Assembly: GCF_011753055.1 (NCBI RefSeq)
Contig: NZ_VWWJ01000039.1
Span: 1-55,468, forward strand
Direction of reading: 5' to 3'
Length of the DNA: 55,468 nt
From: Burkholderia sp. Ax-1719
GTDB lineage: Bacteria; Pseudomonadota; Gammaproteobacteria; Burkholderiales; Burkholderiaceae
Of the stretch, positions 40,940 to 48,170 are shown piece after piece. The number at the start of each line of letters is the position of its first letter. Positions within the stretch are counted from its first letter, which is position 1. The position numbers were made by a program, and so were the translations under genes. Under the pieces are notes generated by a model. The model did no database searches, was not told the DNA's origin, and worked only from the letters and a program-made list of their open reading frames with translations.

Positions 40940-42310
40940 ATGTTCTCCGATCGCCTTTCTTCTCCGCCTGGCGGCGACGTCGTCGTCCCGGTTTCGGCGC
41001 TCAATCGCGCCATTGGCGCCATGCTCGAGCGCAGCTTCCCGCTTGCCTGGATTTCCGGCGAAGTGTCGAATTTCACGCGCGCCGCGAGCGGTCACTGGTA
41101 CTTCTCGATCAAGGACGCGCAGGCGCAGATCCGCTGTGTGATGTTCCGCGGCCGTGCCCAGTACGCCGAATTCACGCCGCGCGAAGGCGACCGCATCGAG
41201 GTGCGCGCGCTCGTCACGATGTACGAGCCGCGCGGCGAACTCCAGTTGAACGTCGAGGCGGTACGCCGCACCGGGCAGGGGCGCCTCTACGAAGCCTTCC
41301 TGCGCCTGAAGGCCCAGCTCGAAGCCGAAGGCCTCTTCGACGAAGCGCGCAAGCGCGAACTGCCCACGCATCCGCGCGCCATCGGCGTGATTACGTCGAT
41401 GCAGGCCGCCGCGCTGCGCGACGTGCTCACCACACTGTGCCGCCGCGCGCCGCATGTGCCGGTGATCGTCTATCCGGCGCCGGTGCAGGGCGCGGGCTCG
41501 GCGGAAAAGCTCACGGCGATGCTGGAGACCGCCAACGCGCGCAACGAAGTCGATGTGATCGTGCTGTGCCGCGGCGGCGGCTCGATCGAGGATCTCTGGT
41601 CGTTCAACGACGAAGCGCTGGCGCGCGCGATTGCGGCGAGCGGGATTCCGGTCGTGAGCGGCGTGGGCCACGAAACCGATTTCACCATCGCCGATTTCGC
41701 CGCCGACGTGCGTGCGCCCACGCCTACCGGCGCTGCCGAACTGGTGAGCCCGCAGCGCGTGCTGCTGCTGCGCGAGCTGGATCAACGTCACGCGACGCTC
41801 GCGCGTGGGTTTGGCCGCCTGATGGAACGCCGCGCGCAGCAACTCGACTGGCTCGCGCGGCGGCTGGTGTCGCCGGCCGAGCGCCTGGCGCAGCAGCGCT
41901 CGCATCTGCGTCAACTGGCAATCCGGCTGGCATCGGCGGGTTCGCGCTCGACCGCGCAGGCGCGCGCGAGCTTTAACGTCGTGCAGATGCGCTGGCAGCG
42001 CACGCGTCCGGACGCGGCGGCGCAGCGCGTCCAGGTCGAAGCGCTCGAACGACGTCTGGACGCCGCGTTTTCGCGTGGTCGCGAACGTGCCGTTGCGCGT
42101 GTGTCGGAACTTTCGGCGCGGCTCGAAGTGCTCAGTCCGCAGCGCACCCTGGAACGCGGCTATGCGGCGCTGCTCGACGCGCAGAGCGGGGCCGCCGTGC
42201 GCGCGCCGACGGCGCTCAAGCCGGGCAAGCGCCTGACCGTGCATCTCGCCCAGGGCAGCGCCGATGTTGCGCTCGCCGATGTGCAGCCGCGTCTGTCCGA
42301 AGGTTTCTGA
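40940..42310 (+). CDS. xseA: Exodeoxyribonuclease VII large subunit
   Basis: Degrades single-stranded DNA with XseB. 456 aa. Seen: N-terminal OB-fold (AWISGEVSNFTRAASGHWYFSIKD), central catalytic domain (RAIGVITSMQAAALRDVLTTL, VIVLCRGGGSIEDLWSFNDEAL, SGVGHETDFTIADFAADVRA) and a long helical region followed by the C-terminal segment ERGYAALLDAQSG. The ATG at 40940 starts ten bases after a perfect DnaA-box 9-mer. Confidence 0.97.
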   Translation: MFSDRLSSPPGGDVVVPVSALNRAIGAMLERSFPLAWISGEVSNFTRAASGHWYFSIKDAQAQIRCVMFRGRAQYAEFTPREGDRIEVRALVTMYEPRGELQLNVEAVRRTGQGRLYEAFLRLKAQLEAEGLFDEARKRELPTHPRAIGVITSMQAAALRDVLTTLCRRAPHVPVIVYPAPVQGAGSAEKLTAMLETANARNEVDVIVLCRGGGSIEDLWSFNDEALARAIAASGIPVVSGVGHETDFTIADFAADVRAPTPTGAAELVSPQRVLLLRELDQRHATLARGFGRLMERRAQQLDWLARRLVSPAERLAQQRSHLRQLAIRLASAGSRSTAQARASFNVVQMRWQRTRPDAAAQRVQVEALERRLDAAFSRGRERAVARVSELSARLEVLSPQRTLERGYAALLDAQSGAAVRAPTALKPGKRLTVHLAQGSADVALADVQPRLSEGF

Positions 42311-42756
42311 AGCCGTTTCGAAAAACCGTCTTACGGGCGCGTTGCGAGGCTGGCAACGCCGCGGCAATGGCGCCTGCAACGCTTTTGCAATCTTTGCAGG
42401 CGATGCTGGAAGCGCGGCGCTCGGGCAGCGGGCGCGCTGCATGCGCATAACGCGACGCATAGACAGCATTTGCACTGTCCGGACAACGCCTTGCGCCAAC
42501 CGGACAGCAGCCATGCCGCCCGTGCGGCGAGCTGGTACGGCGAGGCCGCAGAGGTTCACCCGACGCACTCGAAAGCCGCTGAAAACAGGCGTGAAAGCCT
42601 TGTCCGGCGCATGTTCGGCATAATGTCCGCTGGTTTGCGGGGTTATTCCAACTCGCCTACAATCGAGTGCTCAATGCCGGTCTATACGTAGAATTTCACG
42701 TAGTTCACGTAGAACTTCAAGCAGAACTCCCCATAACACGACGAAGGAACCGCATC
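42311..42756. other. 446-base intergenic region xseA-sodB
   Basis: Holds a probable sodB promoter (42635-42663) and three ACGTAG repeats (42686, 42698, 42707) in the sodB leader. No coding frame is convincing. Confidence 0.5.
42635..42663 (+). promoter_or_regulatory. Putative sodB promoter
   Basis: TTGCGG (42635-42640), a 17-base spacer and TACAAT (42658-42663), giving a leader of about 85 nt. Confidence 0.5.
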
Positions 42757-43335
42757 ATGTCATTTACGCTCCCGCCGCTGCCGTTCGCGAAGAACGCTCT
42801 TGCTCCGAACATGTCGGAAGAGACGCTCGAGTTCCACTACGGCAAGCATCACCAGGCTTACGTCACCAACCTGAACAACCTGATCCCGGGCACCGAGTTC
42901 GAAAAGCTTTCGCTCGAAGAGATCGTCAAGAAGTCGTCGGGTGGCGTGTTCAACAACGCAGCCCAGGTCTGGAACCACACGTTCTTCTGGAACAGCCTCT
43001 CCCCGCAAGGCGGCGGCGCACCGACGGGCGCGCTGGGCGACGCGATCAACGCAAAGTGGGGCTCCTACGACGCGTTCAAGGAAGCGTTCTCGAAGGCTGC
43101 AGTCGGCAACTTCGGTTCGGGCTGGACGTGGCTCGTGAAGAAGGCTGACGGCTCGCTCGACATCGTGTCGACCAGCAACGCTGCTACGCCGCTCACGACC
43201 GACGCAACCGCGCTGATCACGATCGACGTGTGGGAACACGCTTACTACATCGACTACCGCAACGCGCGTCCGAAGTTCGTCGAAGCGTACTGGAACATCG
43301 TGAACTGGGACTTCGCAGCGAAGAACTTCGCGTAA
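42757..43335 (+). CDS. sodB: Iron superoxide dismutase
   Basis: Dismutates superoxide in the cytoplasm. 192 aa. Seen: H27 in LEFHYGKHHQAYV, the histidine of QVWNHTFFWNSL, and the Asp/His of DVWEHAYYIDYRN, the four metal ligands; SPQGGGAPTGALGDAI is typical of the iron form. The ATG at 42757 follows GAAGGAA. The frame is open to 42667 without a ribosome site. A terminator follows. Confidence 0.97.
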   Translation: MSFTLPPLPFAKNALAPNMSEETLEFHYGKHHQAYVTNLNNLIPGTEFEKLSLEEIVKKSSGGVFNNAAQVWNHTFFWNSLSPQGGGAPTGALGDAINAKWGSYDAFKEAFSKAAVGNFGSGWTWLVKKADGSLDIVSTSNAATPLTTDATALITIDVWEHAYYIDYRNARPKFVEAYWNIVNWDFAAKNFA

Positions 43336-43377
43336 GTCTTTCGGTTCGCGCGCCGTGTAGTCATTGCGCGGCGCCGT

Positions 43378-43412
43378 AAAAAAAGCCCTCGATTCGCATC
43401 GAGGGCTTTTTT
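43378..43412. terminator. Bidirectional terminator after sodB
   Basis: GCCCTCGAT-TCGC-ATCGAGGGC with A-run and T-run; shared with the convergent isochorismatase-like gene. Confidence 0.92.
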
Positions 43413-43449
43413 GTTTGCTACGCGCGCCTTAGTGACGCTTTAGCGCCGA

Positions 43450-44034
43450 TTACGCCAGTGCGGCGATCGTTTGCTCCGTCGAGCGCACATGGCCCATGTG
43501 GCGGAACAGTTTGTCGAACGTGAAGTGATGCATCTCTTCGTTGAGCGCCGACGTCGCGTCTTCGACGAAAACCAGCTTGAAGCCGAAGTCGAAGGCCGCG
43601 CGCGCGGTGGACTCCACGCCGAAGTTGGTCGCGATGCCGCCGAGCACGATCGTGTCGATGCCGCGGCGACGCAACTGCTGTTCGAGATTGGTGCCGTAGA
43701 ACGCGCCCCATTGGCGCTTGGCGACGATCACGTCGCCGTCCTGCGCACCGATTTCCGGCACCAGCTCGGAAGCGATGGCCGGGGCGAGCGGCGCGTCGGG
43801 CGTGCGCGTGGGCGCATCGGCGGGCAGTGCGAGAATTTCGTTGAGCAGCACGTGCACCCAGACGACCGTGCCGCCTTTGGCGCGCAACGCATCGGCGAGC
43901 GCGCGACCTTTTTCGACCACTTGCGCGCCGCTATGGGGCGCGATGGGGCGGCTCACGATACCGTGTTGCAGATCGATCATCACGAGCGCGGTCTTGCGCG
44001 GATCGAGCGAGAGGGAAGAGAGAGCTTGCGTCAT
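43450..44034 (-). CDS. Isochorismatase-like cysteine-less hydrolase
   Basis: 194 aa. Seen: ALVMIDLQHGI with D21, VAKRQWGAFYGTNL with K106, and GGIATNFGVESTARAA, where the nucleophile cysteine of most family members is Gly (G139). True isochorismatases such as EntB also have Gly here and hydrolyse a vinyl ether without a cysteine. It is divergent from a TetR regulator, with an operator overlapping both promoters. The ATG at 44034 has no ribosome site. The substrate is unknown; no siderophore or phenazine genes are nearby. Confidence 0.88.
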   Translation of the reverse strand: MTQALSSLSLDPRKTALVMIDLQHGIVSRPIAPHSGAQVVEKGRALADALRAKGGTVVWVHVLLNEILALPADAPTRTPDAPLAPAIASELVPEIGAQDGDVIVAKRQWGAFYGTNLEQQLRRRGIDTIVLGGIATNFGVESTARAAFDFGFKLVFVEDATSALNEEMHHFTFDKLFRHMGHVRSTEQTIAALA

Positions 44035-44045
44035 GGTGCACCATT

Positions 44046-44065
44046 ATGTGAGGATAGCCTCACAT
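44046..44065. promoter_or_regulatory. TetR operator 1
   Basis: ATGTGAGG-ATAG-CCTCACAT, perfect 8-bp arms, between the divergent hydrolase and tetR genes. Confidence 0.8.
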
Positions 44066-44070
44066 ATAAT
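44065..44070 (+). promoter_or_regulatory. TATAAT box of tetR
   Basis: A perfect TATAAT lies between the two operators, so a bound repressor would shut off its own gene. A -35 match is weak. Confidence 0.55.
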
Positions 44071-44076
44071 ACACGA

Positions 44077-44096
44077 ATGTGAGGGAGGACTCAGAT
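44077..44096. promoter_or_regulatory. TetR operator 2
   Basis: ATGTGAGG-GAGG-ACTCAGAT; 14 of 16 arm positions match operator 1. The centre is 31 bp (three helical turns) from that of operator 1, and it covers the tetR ribosome site. Confidence 0.65.
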
Positions 44097-44756
44097 ATGG
44101 CGGCCACACCGCTGCGGCCAGGCGCTGCGTCTAGTGTGTCGAAGGATGCGTCAAAGGAAGCCGCGCGCCGCGTGCCGCGCCAGGAACGCGCTGCGCGCAC
44201 CGTTGAGGCGCTGCTCGAAGCGGCGGCGCAGGACTTTGCCGAACGCGGTTTCGAGGGCGCGACCATGACGCAGATCGCGCAGCAGGCGGGCGTGTCGATC
44301 GGCGCGGCGTACCAGTATTTCCGCAACAAGGACGAGCTTGCGCTGGCGCTGCGTCAGCAGTATGGCAACGACATGGATGCGCGCTGGAGCGCTTTTATCG
44401 AAGCCCAGGCCGATGAACCCGCCTTGCCGCCCGCGCAGCTTGCCGAGCGCCTGTTCGACATGATGGTCGATCTGATGGACACCTTTCCGGCGTATTTGCC
44501 GTTGTTGTCCGCGTCGCTCGACTTCCGGCGCGATGCCGCCGCGCGCAACAAGCTGCGACTGCGGTTTTCGACACTGTTTCGCCGCTACAACGAAGCGCTG
44601 TCCGCCGACGAGGCCTACCGTATCGCCGAAGTCATGCTGCAGGTGGTCAAGAGTCTGAACCCGCTTTACGCCGCCGCGAAGCCCAGGGAGCGCAAGCTGC
44701 TGGTGGCCGAATACAAGGGCGTGCTGGCGGCGTGGCTGGCGGTTCGCCTGGTGTAA
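44097..44756 (+). CDS. TetR family transcriptional regulator
   Basis: 219 aa. Seen: helix-turn-helix ATMTQIAQQAGVSIGAAYQYFRNKDEL, and a ligand-binding domain with LFDMMVDLMDTFPAYLPLL. The ATG at 44097 has GGGAGG 8 bases upstream; a GTG at 44079 is open but lies inside operator 2. It is divergent from the isochorismatase-like hydrolase and presumably represses both genes. Confidence 0.93.
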   Translation: MAATPLRPGAASSVSKDASKEAARRVPRQERAARTVEALLEAAAQDFAERGFEGATMTQIAQQAGVSIGAAYQYFRNKDELALALRQQYGNDMDARWSAFIEAQADEPALPPAQLAERLFDMMVDLMDTFPAYLPLLSASLDFRRDAAARNKLRLRFSTLFRRYNEALSADEAYRIAEVMLQVVKSLNPLYAAAKPRERKLLVAEYKGVLAAWLAVRLV

Positions 44757-44767
44757 CGCTGCTAGTG

Positions 44768-45412
44768 CTAGCGCGGCAGGTGTTCGTCGCGCGCATGCAG
44801 CACGCGGTCGATCAGACCGTATTCCGCCGCCGCCTCCGACGACATGAAATGATCGCGGTCGGTGTCGCGCACGATGTCGGCGATGTCGCGGCCGGTGTGC
44901 GCGGCCAGCATCGCGTTCAGGCGCTCGCGCTGATACAGCACCTCGCGCGCCTGCACTTCGACATCGGCGGCCGTGCCCTGGCTGCCGCCCGAAGGCTGAT
45001 GGATCATGATGCGGGCGTTCGGCAGTGCGAAGCGTTTGCCGCGCGTACCGGCGGCCAGCAGAAACGATCCCATGCTGGCGGCGAAACCGGTGCATAGCGT
45101 GGAGACATCGGGCTTCACGAACTGCATGGTGTCGTGGATCGCCATGCCGTCATAGACCGAGCCGCCCGGCGAGTTGATGTACAGGCTGATGTCTTTCTCC
45201 GGATTTTCGGCTTCGAGAAACAGCAGTTGAGCGACCACGACGCTCGCTGTCTGCTCCGTTACCGGGCCGACCAGAAACACGATCCGTTCGCGCAGCAGAC
45301 GCGAGTAAATGTCGTAGGCCCGTTCGCCGCGGCCTGAGGTTTCGATGACGGTTGGCACCAGGTTGAGCGCTTGCGGCGCGATTGCTGCATGATGCTGGAG
45401 GTTGGCGTGCAT
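44768..45412 (-). CDS. ClpP-like serine protease, stand-alone paralogue
   Basis: 214 aa. Seen: INSPGGSVYDGMAIHDTMQFV, catalytic Ser113 in GFAASMGSFLLAAG, His138 in RIMIHQPSGG and an Asp near 187 in VRDTDRDHF, spaced as in E. coli ClpP. It is not next to tig, clpX or lon, which flank the main clpP, so it is probably a second copy. It should form a barrel with a Clp ATPase. It converges with the TetR gene (11-base gap). Confidence 0.92.
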   Translation of the reverse strand: MHANLQHHAAIAPQALNLVPTVIETSGRGERAYDIYSRLLRERIVFLVGPVTEQTASVVVAQLLFLEAENPEKDISLYINSPGGSVYDGMAIHDTMQFVKPDVSTLCTGFAASMGSFLLAAGTRGKRFALPNARIMIHQPSGGSQGTAADVEVQAREVLYQRERLNAMLAAHTGRDIADIVRDTDRDHFMSSEAAAEYGLIDRVLHARDEHLPR

Positions 45413-45619
45413 GGGAGGCCTCGGGTGGAGTTGGGCGCAGCACGGTCTGGCTGGGCCACTGCCTTCAAGACGCGCCTCGCGTCCCGCGTGTGACGGGAAT
45501 ATTTTTGCCGATGGCTGTCACATCGGCGCTGCGCCGGACGTCATGAGGGAAGGACGGCGCGGGCCGTCCGCGAAAACAGGGCGCGGGTCGTGGGTGCGCC
45601 AGGCAAAGGAGCGACGCGA

Positions 45620-46615
45620 ATGACGTTGATCGACGAAATGCGCAATCAGGAGCAGATGCAGACGCCAACTCTGACTCAGACGCACGAAGCGCCCGCATGG
45701 GACGAGGCGCGCCGCGCGTGCGCGTTCGAGAAAGAGCGTGCGCGCCTGCTGGCGCTGGCCGCGCGCGTGCTGGGCAGTCGCGCGGAGGCCGAAGACGTCG
45801 TGCAGGACGCGTGGTTTCGCTGGCGTGACGCCGACGCCGCAGCGGTCCACACGCCGCAGGCATGGCTCGCCACGGTGACGGTGCGCCTCGCCATCGACCG
45901 GGTGCGCAAGCTACGCCGCGACAGCGCAGCCACAGCCGCGCTCGCGGGCGAACTCTCCTGGCTGGATGGCTGCGCGCCATCGGCGGAAGAAACCGGTTTG
46001 CGCGCCGCGCATCTCTCGCAGGCGTGGCTGATGTTGCTGGATCGGCTCGGGCCGCTGGAGCGGGCCGTGTTCGTGCTGCGCGAGGCTTTCGAGTGCGATT
46101 ACGCCGAGATTGCCGCGCTGACCGGCTGTACGCTCGCGCATTGCCGCCAGATCGTGCATCGCGCGCATGGCCGGCTGTCGCGCGAGGCGAGAGAATCCGC
46201 GCCTGCCGATGCGGCGCAGCACGCGCGCACGGTCGAGCGCTTGCGCGAAGTGCTGCACGCGCAGGATCGGCCTGGCTTGATGGATCTGCTAGGGGTGACC
46301 GCGACCGCGCTGGCGAGTGCTTCCGCGTCCCGCCTGCCTCGCGCACTGCGCGTCGAAACGCTCGCGCTCGACGGTGAGCCTGGCGTCGCGCTGATCGCCG
46401 AAGACGGGGCGTTGTGCGCCTGGCTGCACCTGCGCGAACGCCAGCGCAGTGGCGACGGCGGCGTCATGCCCGTGGTCTGCATGGGCGGATCGGCCACGTT
46501 GGAGAACGCAAATCGTGCGTTCGGCGGCGCGGCGGTGCGCGCCGTGCTGGCCCAATACCGCCACTACACACAGCACGCGGCGTCGAACGAAGCCGCGCTC
46601 GCCGTTCTCGCCTAG
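45620..46615 (+). CDS. ECF-type sigma factor with C-terminal extension
   Basis: 331 aa. Seen: sigma region 2 (LALAARVLGSRAEAEDVVQDAWFRWRD), region 4 (LGPLERAVFVLREAFECDYAEIAALTGCTLAHCRQIVHRAHGRL), then about 140 further residues resembling a worn NTF2/SnoaL-like domain (LREVLHAQDRPGLMDLLG, LDGEPGVALIAEDGALCAWLHL). ECF41/SigJ-like sigma factors have such a domain as an internal control module instead of a separate anti-sigma factor. AAAGGAG precedes the ATG at 45620. It converges with the EAL gene, overlapping it by four bases at the stops. Confidence 0.88.
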   Translation: MTLIDEMRNQEQMQTPTLTQTHEAPAWDEARRACAFEKERARLLALAARVLGSRAEAEDVVQDAWFRWRDADAAAVHTPQAWLATVTVRLAIDRVRKLRRDSAATAALAGELSWLDGCAPSAEETGLRAAHLSQAWLMLLDRLGPLERAVFVLREAFECDYAEIAALTGCTLAHCRQIVHRAHGRLSREARESAPADAAQHARTVERLREVLHAQDRPGLMDLLGVTATALASASASRLPRALRVETLALDGEPGVALIAEDGALCAWLHLRERQRSGDGGVMPVVCMGGSATLENANRAFGGAAVRAVLAQYRHYTQHAASNEAALAVLA

Positions 46616-47883
46616 CCGCGTTGCGCGGCTTCCCAGTTGATGTCGACGCATAGCACCTGCAGGCCGTGCGCCGTCTGCGCGGCGATCGAGGCCGTCACGC
46701 ACAGGTGGGCCTCGTTGATCGACAGATAGGGCGGCGTGAACTGTACGCTGCCCGGCGCCTTCATCGCGCCGATAAAGTACGGCCGGCGTTCCCAGCTTGC
46801 GCCTTCGGAATGCAATAGCGGACGGAAGCGCTTGGCGCGCTGCGAGGTGCGGCCGTCCGGCAGCACGTTGTCGCCGATCTGGCGGCCCGAGGCGTCCAGC
46901 AGGAAGCTGCGCGCCGTCTCGGCGAGGCCGAGCAGCGGCAGGGTGGCGTCGCCCATGCTCGCGCCGGCGGCCAGCTGTGCCGCCGCCGCTTCGAGGGCGC
47001 TGACATATGGCGCGAGACGCGCGCACTGGGTCCGCTCGCGTGCGCTCACGCGCTCGCGCAGGCGTGCTGACAGATCGTCCATCAACTGCGCGGCGACGGC
47101 CGGTGGCACCGGCTCCACGTCGGGCCGCGCGAAGTGCGCGCCCTGCACGAAATCCGCGCCGCTTTCCAGCGCGATCAGCGCGTCGCGCTCGGTCGACAGT
47201 CCGCCCACCAGCACCAGCTGGCCGGACTCATGCAGCATCGACACCAGACCTGGCAGCACGCGCTCGATGTGCGCGTGGCGGCTCGCCTGCGCCAGCAGAC
47301 TGCGGTCGAGCGTGACGATATCCGGGCGCAGTTGCCATACGCGGTCGATGTTCGAATGCTTGGCGCCGAAGCCGTCCAGCGCGATCACGAAACCGGCCTT
47401 GCGCAGCGAATCGATGATCTCGGCGAAACGCGAATTCTCGCCGCCCGCCTGTTCGGAGACTTCCAGCACCACGCGCTGCGGTGGCAGGCCGAGCGCCTTG
47501 ATGCCGGCGAGCAGGGCGTCGCCGTAGCTCGTGTCCATCAGCGCGGCGGGATGCAGGCTCAGGAACAGCCATTCGTCATGCGAATCGAAGGCGTTGAAAT
47601 TGCCCAGATGCAGCGATTCGGCCAGACGGCCGAGTTCGAGCAGGTCGCCGCGGCGCGCCGCCTGGGTGAAGACCTCCTGCGACGGCACCTGCTGGCCCTG
47701 TTCGTCGTGCGCGCGCAGCGACGCGTGATAGCCGATCGCGCGGCGGTGGGCGACCGAAAACACCGGCTGGAACACACTGAAAACGGTGTATCCGCCGTAG
47801 AGCACGGTGCGCCGGGCGCCTTCTTCGCCCGCGATGGGGCGCGACTGGTAGCCGGGGGGATCGAGGTCGATCATGCTGTTCAT
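46612..47883 (-). CDS. Degenerate EAL-domain protein with YkuI-like C-terminus
   Basis: 423 aa. The EAL domain (about 30-265) normally hydrolyses cyclic di-GMP, but several metal or catalytic residues are gone: the EAL motif is HAS (GYHASLR, 51-57), the metal-binding Asn is replaced in LFLSLHPAAL, DDFG is DGFG (170-173), and the Lys of KxD is Thr191. It is therefore probably inactive and may bind cyclic di-GMP or a partner. The C-terminal 150 residues (ETARSFLLDASGRQIGDNV, VCVDINWE) resemble the PAS/Cache-like domain of YkuI. Confidence 0.88.
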   Translation of the reverse strand: MNSMIDLDPPGYQSRPIAGEEGARRTVLYGGYTVFSVFQPVFSVAHRRAIGYHASLRAHDEQGQQVPSQEVFTQAARRGDLLELGRLAESLHLGNFNAFDSHDEWLFLSLHPAALMDTSYGDALLAGIKALGLPPQRVVLEVSEQAGGENSRFAEIIDSLRKAGFVIALDGFGAKHSNIDRVWQLRPDIVTLDRSLLAQASRHAHIERVLPGLVSMLHESGQLVLVGGLSTERDALIALESGADFVQGAHFARPDVEPVPPAVAAQLMDDLSARLRERVSARERTQCARLAPYVSALEAAAAQLAAGASMGDATLPLLGLAETARSFLLDASGRQIGDNVLPDGRTSQRAKRFRPLLHSEGASWERRPYFIGAMKAPGSVQFTPPYLSINEAHLCVTASIAAQTAHGLQVLCVDINWEAAQRG

Positions 47884-48125
47884 AGGCCTGAATGGCGCGC
47901 GCTCTGGGTGGTGCCGGAGTCGTCCCTGTCGGGCCGTCCCGAACCTTGCGCGCGATCCTCAAGTTTACATTACTGGATAGGCGTGCAAAAAGTATGCGCG
48001 TTCAGGCACAAGGCGGATCGGATGATTCGCGCGGGATATCGACGATATTGAGACGCCGGGCGGTGCCTCGCGGCGGTTCGCAAGGCACCCGCGCGGCGCG
48101 CTTCATGCACCGTCGCGGTGCGCGT

Positions 48126-48170
48126 GTTCGCTGTGTTCAGGTCCGCTGCGTTCAGGTTCGCTCGGACGGA
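48126..48170. repeat. 15-bp tandem repeat at the MFS gene end
   Basis: GTTCGCTGTGTTCAG, GTCCGCTGCGTTCAG, then a partial GTTCGCT: two copies with two differences plus part of a third. The stop codon of the MFS gene lies in the second copy. Confidence 0.6.
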
